Shown: in pieces, positions 30,235-39,303 of the stretch | Numbering within the stretch: position 1 is the stretch's first letter | Layout: every line of letters begins with the position of its first letter | From: Streptomyces violaceorubidus | GTDB lineage: Bacteria; Actinomycetota; Actinomycetes; Streptomycetales; Streptomycetaceae | Assembly: GCF_000717995.1 (NCBI RefSeq) | Contig: NZ_JODM01000027.1 | Location: forward strand, 21,096 to 85,095 | Reading direction: 5' to 3' | Length of the DNA stretch: 64,000 bases | Program-made: the position numbers and the translations under genes | Notes under the pieces: generated by a model | The model's input: the letters and a program-made list of their open reading frames with translations, nothing else | Database searches by the model: none | Told to the model about the DNA's origin: nothing

Positions 30235-31323
30235 TCACATGTCGAGCACCAGCCGTGCACCGCGGCACCGGGACACACAGATGAGCATCGAGTCACCCCG
30301 CTCCGAGTCGGTCAGCAACTCGTCCCGGTGATCGATCTCCCCCTCCAGCACCTTCTGCTGGCAGGTCCCGCACCAGCCCTGTTCGCAGGAGTACGGAGTG
30401 TTCGGCAGCTCGGCGCGCACCGCGGCCAGCACCGAGGAGTCGCCGGGCACGGTCAGCGTGCGCCCGCTGCGGCGCAGCTCCACCTCGAACTCCGCGCCCC
30501 CGTCGGCCGCCGTACCCGGCGCGAACCGCTCCAGGTGCGGTGCGACGCCCGCCGGGAGGCGTTCGGCGACGGCCGCCATCAGGCCCTCCGGGCCGCAGCA
30601 GTACACGGCCGCGCCCTCGGGGAGGTCCGCCAGGAAGGCGTCGACATCGGGCCGCCCGTCCTCGTCCTCGGCGACGACGGTGACCAGCCCGCCCTCCGGG
30701 TCAAGCTTCCCGATCTCCTCCAGGAACGGCATCGACGCCCGCGTCCGCCCGCCGTACAGCAGCCGCCACCCGGTGCCCTCCGGCAGCGCCCGCAGCATCG
30801 GCAGCACGGGCGTGATGCCGATGCCCCCGGCGACGAACGCGTAGGCGGGCGCCTCGACCAGCGGGAAGCGGTTGCGCGGTCCGCGCACCTCCAGCTCCAT
30901 GCCCTCCTGCACCTGCTCGTGCACCTCGCGCGAGCCGCCCCGCCCGTCCTCGACCAGCCGCGCGGCCACGGTGTAGGACGAGGTGTCCTCCGGGTCGCCG
31001 CACAGCGAGTACTGCCGGACCAGACCCGAGGGCAGCACCAGGTCCAGGTGCGCGCCCGGCTCCCAGCGCGGCAGGTCGGTCCCCTCCAGGCGCAGCCGCA
31101 CCACCCCGTCGGCCACCCGCTCGTGCGCGGTCACCAGCAGCGTCAGCGCGCGGGAGCGGGGCCGCCCGGAGTCCGCGGGGGCGGACGCGGGCAGCGGCCG
31201 CTTCGACGGGCCCTGGACTCGGCGCCGCAGCGCCCGGCGGACGACGAGCGCGGTACCGGCCGCGAGGAGCAGGGTCGTCGGCCTCCGCAGCCGTGCCATG
31301 AGGGGGACAGGCTTGTCGGACAT
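30235..31323 (-). CDS. Flavin reductase with C-terminal plant-type [2Fe-2S] ferredoxin domain
   Basis: 362 residues. A possible membrane-embedded N-terminal stretch (about 12-30, TTLLLAAGTALVVRRAL) precedes a ferredoxin-NADP reductase module: FMN/FAD-binding VRQYSLCGDP, NAD(P)-binding GGIGITPVLPML and CCGPEGLM. The C-terminus has the iron-sulfur ligands in YSCEQGWCGTCQQKVLEG and, later, CVSRC. This is the phthalate dioxygenase reductase/VanB-like order; it passes electrons from NAD(P)H to an oxygenase or P450 that is not encoded nearby. ATG 31323 is preferred because it starts the normal sequence (MSDKPVPLMARL); an upstream in-frame start would lie inside the operator. Confidence 0.88.
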   Translation of the reverse strand: MSDKPVPLMARLRRPTTLLLAAGTALVVRRALRRRVQGPSKRPLPASAPADSGRPRSRALTLLVTAHERVADGVVRLRLEGTDLPRWEPGAHLDLVLPSGLVRQYSLCGDPEDTSSYTVAARLVEDGRGGSREVHEQVQEGMELEVRGPRNRFPLVEAPAYAFVAGGIGITPVLPMLRALPEGTGWRLLYGGRTRASMPFLEEIGKLDPEGGLVTVVAEDEDGRPDVDAFLADLPEGAAVYCCGPEGLMAAVAERLPAGVAPHLERFAPGTAADGGAEFEVELRRSGRTLTVPGDSSVLAAVRAELPNTPYSCEQGWCGTCQQKVLEGEIDHRDELLTDSERGDSMLICVSRCRGARLVLDM

Positions 31324-31332
31324 GGCGTCAAT

Positions 31333-31393
31333 GTACTGACGAGTACGGTCCGGTGGAACCCTCCGGTCGGAACTTGTTGACGCCAGTGTCAAC
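31333..31393. promoter_or_regulatory. Two palindromes upstream of the reductase-TetR operon
   Basis: GTACT-GACG-AGTAC (31333-31346) and GTTGAC-N6-GTCAAC (31376-31393) lie 10 and 53 bases upstream of the reductase start. The first has the form of many TetR operators. Autoregulation by the TetR product of the operon is likely; which palindrome it uses is not known. Confidence 0.6.
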
Positions 31394-31432
31394 TAGCCGG
31401 GCCCCCGGCCCCCGGCCCCGCGCCGCCGCCGG

Positions 31433-33364
31433 CTAGCGCAGGCCCCCGATCGTCCGCCCGCCGCCCAGCGTGCCCCTCAGCTCGGCCCGTGCGCCCTGCT
31501 CGGCCCTGGCCGTCAGCAGATTGCCGTCGGCGGCGCCGCTGATGCCGCCCGTCGCCTCGATCGACTCGGTGTCCGGGCCGCCCGCCGCGAGCAGGTACCA
31601 GTGCCCGCCCTCCGACTTCCACAGCACCCCGGCCAGCACCTGCGGGTCACGCTCCCCGCAGGCCGGCACGTCCTGCGCCCTCGCCGCCACCGCGCCCTGC
31701 ACCCCGCCCGGCGTCCGGAACTGCGCCAGCACCCGGGCCCCGTCGCCGCGCCAGGTCTCGGCGCGGGTGCACACCCACGCGCCCGCCCCCGTCCCGTCGG
31801 GCAGCGGCTGCGTCGCGAACTGCCAGGCGTTCACCGACCGCACCCCCTGCCCGCGCACCGCGCCCAGCGAGCACGCGTACGGCGCCCAGGCGCCCAGCGC
31901 CTTCGCACCCGAGGCGTCCTTCGCCAAACCGGGCCGCCCGGTGGTGAGCCGGGCCGGGACCAGCTCGCCCAGGTCGGTCACCACCCGGGTGTCCGAGCCG
32001 TCGGACAGCTCCAGCACCTTCCACGACGTACACGCCCCGGACTGCTGCTGCACCGGGGTGGCCAGCGGCGAGGTCACGCCGTCGGTGAGCGTCAGCTCCC
32101 TGGCACCGGAATCCGGGGCGACGAGATCGCGGCCGGCCGCCTTCGTCACCCAGGGCGCCGTCAGATAGCGGACGTTGCCGTCGGCACGGCCCAGCACCAC
32201 CGCGGTCGCCGCCGCCCGGTCGGCCCCGTCGGTCCGCGCGAAGTCCAGCGCGGCACCGGCGGAACCGTCCTTCGGCTCGGCGTACCGGACCAGGCGCAGA
32301 CCGTCGTGCAGGATCACCACCCGCGCGTTGTCGACGTCCCCGGCGTACAGCAGCTGCGGCGGACCGGCCGGACCGCCGGTCTGGGTCCCCGGTGTCGCGG
32401 ACACCCCCACGCTCTCGCCGGGCCGGGCCCACACGGCCAGGGCGCGGCGCAGCAGTTCCGCGTCGCCGGTGAGGTCGCCGCGCGCCGGCCACACCGAGAA
32501 GTCCGTGCGCGCGGAGGTCTCCCACGCGGCGGGCGCGGCCTTGGTCAGCCGGCCCGGGTCGAGCGCCGCCTCGGCCGCCGGGTTGCGCGCGTACGGCGGG
32601 GCGGCGGCGCCGTCCGGGCCCCAGCCGTCCCCGGGCAGCCCGAGGAGGGCCCCGCACACCACCAGCGCCGCCCCGGCGACCAGCGCGGCCTTCATGTGCT
32701 GCCGCCGGCGCAGCAGATCGGTCGGCCGGGCCTGCAAGGAGCAGGGGTCGAACTCGGGGGAGCCGAGCAGCCCGTACTGCCCCGGCACCCCGTCGGCCTC
32801 CCGCAGCGCGGCGTCCACGTCGGCGACCCCGGCGGCACGCAGCACCTGCCGCACCCCGTCGTCGGGGAGCCGCTCCAGACCGCGCAGCACGTAGGCCGCC
32901 CGGCCCGGGCCGGAGAGCGCGGACAGCCGCTGGTCCAGGGCGAGTTCGTCCGCGCCGCCCGAACGCGGGAAGAGCTTGAGGCCCCGCACGTGCGGCAGCA
33001 GCGGCGGCAGCTGGGACCGGCGGGGCCACGCCGGCCGCCGCAGCGGGAGCCCCGCCTCCAGCGCCGTACGCACCACCCGCAGCCGGACCAGCGCGTACCC
33101 GGGGTCGACCTCGCGGCCGGTCGCCTGGGCCGGGACCACCGGGGTCGTCGTCCGGTTGCGGGGCAGGGCGCGCTGGGCGAGGGCGTGCGCGGTCAGGACG
33201 CGGCGGCCCCGGCCCAGCCCCGGCGGCAGCACCAGGTAGGCCAGCCGGGCCAGGCGCGGATAGTGCTCGACGAGCGCGGCCTCGGCCTGCTCGACGTCGA
33301 CGACCGGGTCGGCCGAGGAGGCGGAGGACGGTGCGGGGCTCGGGGCGACATCCTGTGGCTGCAC
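31433..33364 (-). CDS. Large membrane-anchored protein with a sigma-factor-like cytoplasmic N-terminus, function unknown
   Basis: 643 residues from a GTG. The first 190 residues resemble the helical segments of ECF-type sigma factors (EAALVEHYPRLARLAYLVLPP, then LSGPGRAAYVLRGLERLPDDGVRQVLRAAGV, like region 4 without a clear recognition helix). One membrane helix follows at about 223-243 (MKAALVAGAALVVCGALLGLP). The outer 390 residues are Ala/Asp/Thr-rich with Cys pairs (QQSGACTSW, VPACGERD) and no recognised domain. I do not recognise the family; membrane-tethered sigma-like regulator is inference only. No clear ribosome-binding site before the GTG. Confidence 0.7.
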   Translation of the reverse strand: MQPQDVAPSPAPSSASSADPVVDVEQAEAALVEHYPRLARLAYLVLPPGLGRGRRVLTAHALAQRALPRNRTTTPVVPAQATGREVDPGYALVRLRVVRTALEAGLPLRRPAWPRRSQLPPLLPHVRGLKLFPRSGGADELALDQRLSALSGPGRAAYVLRGLERLPDDGVRQVLRAAGVADVDAALREADGVPGQYGLLGSPEFDPCSLQARPTDLLRRRQHMKAALVAGAALVVCGALLGLPGDGWGPDGAAAPPYARNPAAEAALDPGRLTKAAPAAWETSARTDFSVWPARGDLTGDAELLRRALAVWARPGESVGVSATPGTQTGGPAGPPQLLYAGDVDNARVVILHDGLRLVRYAEPKDGSAGAALDFARTDGADRAAATAVVLGRADGNVRYLTAPWVTKAAGRDLVAPDSGARELTLTDGVTSPLATPVQQQSGACTSWKVLELSDGSDTRVVTDLGELVPARLTTGRPGLAKDASGAKALGAWAPYACSLGAVRGQGVRSVNAWQFATQPLPDGTGAGAWVCTRAETWRGDGARVLAQFRTPGGVQGAVAARAQDVPACGERDPQVLAGVLWKSEGGHWYLLAAGGPDTESIEATGGISGAADGNLLTARAEQGARAELRGTLGGGRTIGGLR

Positions 33365-33425
33365 GTTCAGCAGAACGAGCGAACCGGACGATGGTCACCG
33401 TGGGGCCGGTTTGGCAGGAGGCGCG

Positions 33426-33935
33426 CTACGCCTCCGGTTCCACCAGCAGCCGCGCGTAGTTGGCCATCGAGCGCTGGTAGCGCGGCAGATGGGGCGCGAG
33501 CGCGCCGAGCACCAGGGCCAGGCCCTCGCGGTCGCGGCCCATGCTGGACAGGCAGAGCGCGAGCGTGGCCCGCACCGCGTCGTCCAACTCGTCCGACGGG
33601 GCGACCAGTTCCTGTGAGAGCAGCTTCACGCCCTCCTCCGGGTGCCCGGTGTTGCGCAGCGAGCTGGAGAGCTGGATCTTCGCCCGGCGCCCCTTGTACG
33701 GACTGGCCTCGCCGAGACCGCGCTCCAGTGCCTCGCGGTACAGCGGCACGGCCCGGTCGGAGTGGCCCGTCGAGTCCCAGGCGCAGGCCCGCTCGAACAG
33801 GCCGAGGGGGCTGTCGGGGGGCAACTCGTCGGCGAGGGCGTCGACGACCGCCCGGAAGTCGGCGGCATCCTCCTCGGCGTACTCGTCGAACGCCGCCCAG
33901 GCGGCCCTCACGCGCTCTTCCCAGTCCTGGTCCAC
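33426..33935 (-). CDS. Tetratricopeptide-repeat protein
   Basis: 169 residues. Helix pairs with TPR spacing cover most of it: RACAWDSTGHSDRAVPLYREALERGL, KIQLSSSLRNTGHPEEGVKLLSQEL and ATLALCLSSMGRDREGLALVLGALA. Soluble and probably a protein-binding scaffold. GTG 33935 (VDQDWEERVRAAW) is chosen as the first codon of the acidic conserved part; upstream in-frame sequence overlaps the divergent lipoprotein promoter. No partner is identified; the sigma-like gene follows on the same strand after 61 bases. Confidence 0.82.
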   Translation of the reverse strand: MDQDWEERVRAAWAAFDEYAEEDAADFRAVVDALADELPPDSPLGLFERACAWDSTGHSDRAVPLYREALERGLGEASPYKGRRAKIQLSSSLRNTGHPEEGVKLLSQELVAPSDELDDAVRATLALCLSSMGRDREGLALVLGALAPHLPRYQRSMANYARLLVEPEA

Positions 33936-34068
33936 GGAGCCACTCTCGCACGCCGTGCGCACCACGGCACCCGTGCCTCTGAGTACTTCGCGCCCCGCGC
34001 CCGTACCGATGGCGAGAGCCCCCCGGGGGCTCCGTGCGGCATGTCGCCACAGCGGACCGGAGGAACAC

Positions 34069-34515
34069 ATGAGGCCGACCCGACCGATGCTCGCGCCGGC
34101 CGCCCTGGCGGCGGCCCTGGCGCTGACCGGCTGCGGCGCCGACGGGGACGGCGGGGCCGCCGTCCCCGCGACGGCGACCGGCAGCCTGGAACACCTGGCC
34201 GCCGAGGCCGAGTGCACCCCGGACCTGCAGACCGACGCCGACACCATCCGCCAGGCCCTCTGCGGGAAGGGCGAGGGGAAGTACGTCCTCGTCACCTTCT
34301 CCACCGACCGCGGCCAGCGCGAGTGGATCAACACCGCCAAGGACTACGGCGGTTACTACCTCGTGGGCCGCAAGTGGGTCGCCGTCGGCCACGAGGACGT
34401 GGTGGCGGACCTGCGCGCCCGGCTCGGCGGCACCCTGGAACAGGGTGTCCGGCACGGGGGCAGCGGCGGCGGGCACGCGACCGGGCACGGCGAGCACGCC
34501 GGGCACGGCGGCTGA
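34069..34515 (+). CDS. Small lipoprotein with His-rich tail
   Basis: 148 residues with a lipoprotein signal (ALALTGCGAD, lipid-modified Cys at residue 22). The core has two further cysteines (AEAECTPD, RQALCGKGE) that could form a disulfide, and the C-terminus is a Gly/His run (HGGSGGGHATGHGEHAGHGG) suited to binding zinc, copper or nickel. I do not recognise a named family. CGGAGGAAC directly upstream gives a clear start. It could supply or buffer metal at the cell surface; that is inference. Confidence 0.82.
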   Translation: MRPTRPMLAPAALAAALALTGCGADGDGGAAVPATATGSLEHLAAEAECTPDLQTDADTIRQALCGKGEGKYVLVTFSTDRGQREWINTAKDYGGYYLVGRKWVAVGHEDVVADLRARLGGTLEQGVRHGGSGGGHATGHGEHAGHGG

Positions 34516-34536
34516 CCGGGCGCCCACGCGCGCAGC

Positions 34537-34566
34537 GGGCCGGTGGCGGAAGTCCGCCACCGGCCC
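34537..34566. terminator. Bidirectional terminator between lipoprotein and DUF1996 gene
   Basis: Perfect 13-bp stem GGGCCGGTGGCGG (34537-34549) with its complement (34554-34566) and a 4-base loop AAGT. It sits between convergent genes and serves both. Confidence 0.85.
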
Positions 34567-34592
34567 TCTGCCCGGTTGCCGGGCCGGCACCG

Positions 34593-36071
34593 CTACTGGC
34601 AGTCCTCGCCGCGGTTGACGCAGTCGACCACCTCGTTCATCAGGTCCTCGTCCATGACGTTGACGAAGTCGTTGTGATCGGTGATCGGCTTGTGCAACTG
34701 CTCCGGGAAGCTGTCCACGGCGTACGGGTTCCGCACCTGGCCGTTCTCGACGGTCGGGGTGGGGATGTCGTACGTGAGACGGACCTGGAGCTGGGGGACG
34801 GCCTGGAAGCCGTTCGGGCAGCCGCCGTCCTCCTGGACGAACGCCATGTGGTCCCGGTGGTTGGCGCTGTCGATGTTCCGGCCGTCCCAGCAGCTCTGGA
34901 AGTTGGTCGTCCGCAGCACCTGGCTGCCCTCGGGGCACAGCGGGTACTTGTCCGTCACCTGGCGGTCCTCGAAGCCCGAGCAGCTCCACGAGGTGTTGGC
35001 GTTGGCGTCGCCGTTGGTGAAGGACTTGGCGTCACCGGTGATGACCCGCAGGAACTTCGGCATCGCGACCACGTCGCCCCGCCGGCTGCCGACGAACCTC
35101 AGCTCGGCCCGGGCCGGCTTGAGGATCCTGCCGATGTTGCCCTCGGCGCCACCGCCCTGGTCGTTCGCGTCGAACTCCCGCGTACCGTCCTGCAGGCGCA
35201 GCACCGGCCAGTAGTACGTGGACCTGTCGCCCTGGTTCCGGCACGAGGTGTCCGCGGTGGCGAGGTCCTCGTCGCTGGAGAAGGCGTCGTTGTCCTGGTT
35301 GCCGACGTAGTCGTGCGTGTGGTGCGCGCCGTTGTCGACACCCGGGGCGGCGATCAGGTTGTCGCTGTTGAACAGGTTGTTCTCGTTGACGCCGCAGTCC
35401 GTGGTGAAGGTGCCGGTGGAACCGCCGTCGCCGTCGGCGGCCAGGCCGTTGCGGCTGTCGCGGGAGTTCGGCCGGACGTCGTTGATGTCGATGAAGTCGT
35501 CGGCGACCGGACCGGCGACACCGTTGCCGTTGTCGTCCTGGTCCTGGCCGTCGCCGTTATGACCGCCGTCGCCGTTCTGGCCGCCGCCGTCCTGCTGCTG
35601 GTCCGCGGGGCGGCCCTGGCATCCGGCCAGCTCGTCCAGGGTGTCGTCGGCCCTGCCGCCGGCCCGGTTGATCTCCAGCTGGATCCGGTCGATGAGCGCT
35701 TTCCGCCGGTCCTTGAGCGGGCCGAGAATGCTGTTCCGGACGAACAGGGCGTCACCCGCCTGCGCCCGCCGGGTGGTGGCCAGGCGCTGGTAGGCGTCGG
35801 TGATCTGGCTGTCCATCGAGGCCAGTTCACCGTCCACCTCCCCGCGCGCCCGGTCCGGCACGTCACGGATCCGCTGTCCGACGTCGGGGCAGTCGATCGT
35901 CGCGATCTGCGCGGCGGCCGACCTGGCCCGGTTGCGGCCGGAATCCTCCTCGTGCGCCGAAGCGTAGAAGTTGGCCCAGATCAGCCCGCCCCCGCCGACC
36001 GCCAGGGCCGCCGCCCCGGCAACGATCCTGGTGGCCGGCGGCGTGCGGCGTTTTCTCGTGTTGCGTCCCAT
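34593..36071 (-). CDS. Secreted DUF1996 domain protein
   Basis: 492 residues. N-terminal signal anchor (about 13-35, [20 protein letters not shown]) followed by a helical segment with [11 protein letters not shown] and a low-complexity Asn/Gly/Asp/Gln linker (about 150-185). The C-terminal 300 residues are a DUF1996 domain: [51 protein letters not shown] and the DHMAF motif. DUF1996 is common in fungi and some actinomycetes, is secreted, and has no firmly known activity; conserved His and Cys suggest metal and disulfides. GAGGAG before ATG 36071 sets the start. Confidence 0.85.
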   Translation of the reverse strand: MGRNTRKRRTPPATRIVAGAAALAVGGGGLIWANFYASAHEEDSGRNRARSAAAQIATIDCPDVGQRIRDVPDRARGEVDGELASMDSQITDAYQRLATTRRAQAGDALFVRNSILGPLKDRRKALIDRIQLEINRAGGRADDTLDELAGCQGRPADQQQDGGGQNGDGGHNGDGQDQDDNGNGVAGPVADDFIDINDVRPNSRDSRNGLAADGDGGSTGTFTTDCGVNENNLFNSDNLIAAPGVDNGAHHTHDYVGNQDNDAFSSDEDLATADTSCRNQGDRSTYYWPVLRLQDGTREFDANDQGGGAEGNIGRILKPARAELRFVGSRRGDVVAMPKFLRVITGDAKSFTNGDANANTSWSCSGFEDRQVTDKYPLCPEGSQVLRTTNFQSCWDGRNIDSANHRDHMAFVQEDGGCPNGFQAVPQLQVRLTYDIPTPTVENGQVRNPYAVDSFPEQLHKPITDHNDFVNVMDEDLMNEVVDCVNRGEDCQ

Positions 36072-36231
36072 GGAACTCCTCGAACTTCCTTGCGGAGGGC
36101 ATCGCTTGCGGGGCATCGGGGGCGCCCGACAGGAGTGAAGCGGCTCCCCTCCATACGGAAGCCGCTCCAGAGGTGTTCACCCGTGGGGGAAATCGCCGGG
36201 GCCCGTGGGCCGCGTGGGACGCGCGAGGAGG

Positions 36232-36885
36232 TCAGCGGCCGTGGTCCAGATACGCCAGAACCGCCAGGACACGGCGGTTGTCGTCGTCCGAGACCTCCAG
36301 GCTCAGCTTCGCGAAGATGTTCGCCGTGTGCTTCGCGATCGCCCGCTCCGTGACGACGAGCTTCCCCGCGATCGCCGCGTTGGTCCGGCCCTGCGCCATC
36401 AGCTCCAGCACCTCCAGCTCGCGGGGGGTCAGCCGCTCCAGCGGCCGGTCCTCGGCCGCCCGCCGGCTGAGGAGCTGCTGGATGACCTGCGGGTCCATCG
36501 CCGTACCGCCCGACGCCACCCGCCGTACGGCGTCCACGAACTGCTCCGCGTCGAAGACCCGGTCCTTGAGCAGGTACCCCACCCCGCCGCTCCCGTCGGC
36601 CAGCAGCTCGCGGGCGTACAGCTGCTCCACGTGCTGGGAGAGGACGAGGACCGGCATCCCGGGCCGGTTGCGGCGGGCCTCCAGGGCGCACTGGAGGCCC
36701 TCGTCGGTCAGCGTGGGCGGCAGCCGGACGTCGACCACGGCGACGTCCGGCTCCAGTTCGGCCAGGGCCCGGGACAACTCGGGTCCGGTCTCGACGGCCG
36801 CGGCGATCTCGAAGCCGTGGGCCTCCAGGAGCCGGACCAGTCCGTCGCGCAGCAGGAACAGGTCTTCGGCTAGGACAACGCGCAA
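36232..36885 (-). CDS. NarL/LuxR-type response regulator
   Basis: 217 residues starting at TTG 36885 (LRVVLAEDLFLLRDG), with GGAGAT upstream. The receiver has acidic pair Glu7-Asp8, phospho-acceptor Asp52 (VVDVRLPP) and LLKD Lys. The C-terminal GerE helix-turn-helix reads LTPRELEVLELMAQGRTNAAIAGKLVVTERAIAKHTANIFAKL. It overlaps its kinase by 16 bases. Signal and regulon unknown. Confidence 0.94.
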   Translation of the reverse strand: MRVVLAEDLFLLRDGLVRLLEAHGFEIAAAVETGPELSRALAELEPDVAVVDVRLPPTLTDEGLQCALEARRNRPGMPVLVLSQHVEQLYARELLADGSGGVGYLLKDRVFDAEQFVDAVRRVASGGTAMDPQVIQQLLSRRAAEDRPLERLTPRELEVLELMAQGRTNAAIAGKLVVTERAIAKHTANIFAKLSLEVSDDDNRRVLAVLAYLDHGR

Positions 36886-38153
36886 GGGATCTCCATGGTG
36901 ACCATGGTGGGGCCGCCCGCGGGCGAGCCGACGGCCAGGACGCCGTCGAATGTACCGAGTCGGCGCTCCACACCGGCCAGGCCCGAGCCCGCTCCGATCA
37001 CGGCGCCGCCCCTGCCGTTGTCGGTGACACAGATGCGCAGCCGCCCCTCCGCGCCGTGCACGTCCACCCAGATCCGGTCGGCGCCGGAGTGCTTCACGGC
37101 GTTGGTGAGGATCTCGCTGACCGCGAAGTAGGCGGCCGACTCCACGGGGGCCTCGGCGCGGCCGGGCAGGTCCACCTCCACCTCGACCTCGACGGGGACG
37201 GGCAGCCGCAGGGCCAGGGCGCGGACCGCGTCGCCCAGGCCGCGTTCGGCGAGCACCGGGGGATGGATGCCGCGCACGAGGTCGCGCAGCTCGGTCAGGG
37301 CGTCGGCGGAGGACTGCCGGGTCCGCGCGAGCAGTTCCCTGGCCTTCGCCGGGTCCTTCTCCAGCAGCGCCTCGATGGTGCCCAGGTCCAGGCCGACGGC
37401 GACCAGCCGGGCCTGCGCCCCGTCGTGCAGGTCGCGCTCGATGCGGCGCAGTTCGGCGGCGGAGGTGTCGACCGCGTCGCGCCGGGTCTCGGTCAGTACC
37501 CGGACCCGCTCGGCGAGTTCGCCCCGCCCGGAGCCGAGGATCGCGCCGGTGAGCCGGAAGTGGGCGCGCAGCAGGAGCGGGGCGAGCCGGAGGGCGGCGA
37601 GCAGGATCACGGCGCCCAGGCCGGCGGCGTAGAGGGCGCTGGTCTGGCCGGTGACCCTGACGAAGCCGTACCAGTACCCGTCGGGCAGTACCCGCCACAG
37701 CCCGGCCCCGATGGCGAAGCCCTCCAGCGGATAGAGCGGCAGGACGGCGGTCAGCAGCGCGGTGACGAAGCCCGCGGTCATGTCGACGGGCAGCCAGCAG
37801 ATGTCCCGCCAGGTCGCCGGGTCCCGGAGCATCCCGAAGGTGCGGGCCCACGGATTGGCGCCCTCGGGCAGCGGCCGGTACACCCGCGGGATCCGCACTC
37901 CGCCCCACTCGGCGGCGAGCAGGCGCCGCCGATCCGCGAACGCCCTCACCCCGGTCAGCACCCACGGCGTGGTGACGATGCCGACCCCGATCGGGACCAG
38001 GGCGATGGAGACCACGGCCAGGCAGAAGCAGAGCACCGCGCCGGGCAGGGAGACGAACGCCAGTGCCAGTCCCCGCACGGCCGACAGCGCGACGTCCCGC
38101 GTCCGCCCCTGTGCCCGCGTCCGCCCCGTGCCGCTCTTCGTCTCGATGCTCAT
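36870..38153 (-). CDS. NarL-class sensor histidine kinase with membrane sensor domain
   Basis: 427 residues. The first 210 hold four to six membrane helices of the short-loop Sensor domain (FVSLPGAVLCFCLAVVSIALVP, FVTALLTAVLPLYPLEGF). The HisKA_3 dimerisation box has the phospho-acceptor His243 in RRIERDLHDGAQARL, and the ATPase has N-box EILTNAVKHSGAD and G-boxes DNGRGG and GSGLAGVERRL. With almost no extracytoplasmic loop it probably senses membrane or cell-envelope state, as LiaS-like kinases do. Operon with the response regulator. Confidence 0.93.
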   Translation of the reverse strand: MSIETKSGTGRTRAQGRTRDVALSAVRGLALAFVSLPGAVLCFCLAVVSIALVPIGVGIVTTPWVLTGVRAFADRRRLLAAEWGGVRIPRVYRPLPEGANPWARTFGMLRDPATWRDICWLPVDMTAGFVTALLTAVLPLYPLEGFAIGAGLWRVLPDGYWYGFVRVTGQTSALYAAGLGAVILLAALRLAPLLLRAHFRLTGAILGSGRGELAERVRVLTETRRDAVDTSAAELRRIERDLHDGAQARLVAVGLDLGTIEALLEKDPAKARELLARTRQSSADALTELRDLVRGIHPPVLAERGLGDAVRALALRLPVPVEVEVEVDLPGRAEAPVESAAYFAVSEILTNAVKHSGADRIWVDVHGAEGRLRICVTDNGRGGAVIGAGSGLAGVERRLGTFDGVLAVGSPAGGPTMVTMEIPCALS

Positions 38154-38204
38154 GGCGTCAGTCTCGCGGAGGCGACGACGCGGGTCACGGGGCCGGGCAC
38201 CCGG

Positions 38205-39233
38205 TCAGGGGGTGGTGCCGGATACACCCCCGCCGGTCCCGCCTGCGGCCAGGACCCGCGCCTCCGTCTCCGGGTCCAGGCCGACCGGTGGCCGGTCCGG
38301 GCGCCGGGGTGCCGTGCCGCCGAGGTCCCGCAGCCAGGACCAGGTGTCGGCCACGGTGTCCTCGACGGGCCGGCAGGCCAGGCCGGTCGCCAGGGCCCGG
38401 GAGACGTCCGCGCGCTGAAGGGCGTCGTGCAGGTCGCTGCCGGGCGGTGTCCACACCGGCAGCTGCCCCCACGGCTCGATGCCGGCGGCGAGGACGGTCC
38501 CGGGGGAGGTCCAGCGCAGCTCCGCGGCGGTGCCCGTGACCTTCGCGCAGGCTTCGAGCAGGCCGCCCATCGTGGTGTGCCCCGGCGGGGAGGCGAGGTT
38601 GTACGGTCCGCCCAGCCCCCCTTCCACCGCGCCGAGCGTCCAGTCGGCGAGGTCGCGGACGTCGATGTACTGGAGGGGGAGGTCGTACGGGCCCGGCGCG
38701 AGGACGGGCCCGCCGCGGGCGACGCGGTTCAGCCACCAGGGCAGCCGGCCGACGTTCTCGTAGGGGCCGAGGACCAGCCCGGACCGCACGAGCACCGAGC
38801 GGTCCGCGCCGAAGGCGTCCAAGACGCCCAGCTCGGCGCCCCGCTTGTCCCGGGCGTAGTCGCGCTGCCCGGCGTTCGCCGAGGCGCCCTCGACGAGCGG
38901 GGCGTCCTCGGTGTACCCGGCGGGCGGGGCCCAGGCGTACACCGAGCAGCTCGACACGTACACGTACCGTCCGGCGCGGTCCCGCAGCAGCCGCGCCGCG
39001 TCCCGCACCGCGCGGGGCGCCGCCGACCAGGTGTCGACGACGGCGTCCCAGGCATCCCCGGCCAGGGCGGCGAGCCCGTCGGGCGCGGTGCGGTCGCCGT
39101 GCAGCGCTCGTGCCCCGGGGGGCGGGGCGTGCCGTCCGCGGTGCAGGACGGTCACCTCCCAGCCGCGGCCGAGCGCCGCCTCCACCACGGCCCGCCCCAC
39201 GAACTCCGTACCGCCCAGCACCAGTAGCCTCAT
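38205..39233 (-). CDS. NAD-dependent epimerase/dehydratase-family (SDR) protein
   Basis: 342 residues, Rossmann start MRLLVLGGTEFVGRAVVEAAL, with GGTEFVG in place of the more usual GxxGxxG. Mid-protein YVSSCSVYAW and RDYARDKRGAE give the SDR Ser and a shifted YxxxK (YARDK). This resembles the atypical reductases related to isoflavone reductase or CSP41-type RNA-binding proteins. Catalysis is possible but substrate unknown. It lies 52 bases before the sensor kinase on the same strand. Confidence 0.8.
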   Translation of the reverse strand: MRLLVLGGTEFVGRAVVEAALGRGWEVTVLHRGRHAPPPGARALHGDRTAPDGLAALAGDAWDAVVDTWSAAPRAVRDAARLLRDRAGRYVYVSSCSVYAWAPPAGYTEDAPLVEGASANAGQRDYARDKRGAELGVLDAFGADRSVLVRSGLVLGPYENVGRLPWWLNRVARGGPVLAPGPYDLPLQYIDVRDLADWTLGAVEGGLGGPYNLASPPGHTTMGGLLEACAKVTGTAAELRWTSPGTVLAAGIEPWGQLPVWTPPGSDLHDALQRADVSRALATGLACRPVEDTVADTWSWLRDLGGTAPRRPDRPPVGLDPETEARVLAAGGTGGGVSGTTP

Positions 39234-39303
39234 GCCGCCACTGTGCCGGGCGCGGCGGCCGGAGGGAACGTTCCTCTGCCGTCAGCAGACGGGCGGTGAG
39301 GGC

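Noticed and set aside
33940..34068. Longer upstream start of the TPR gene
   Set aside because: The frame continues to 34340 but crosses the divergent lipoprotein gene; GTG 33935 begins the conserved acidic domain.
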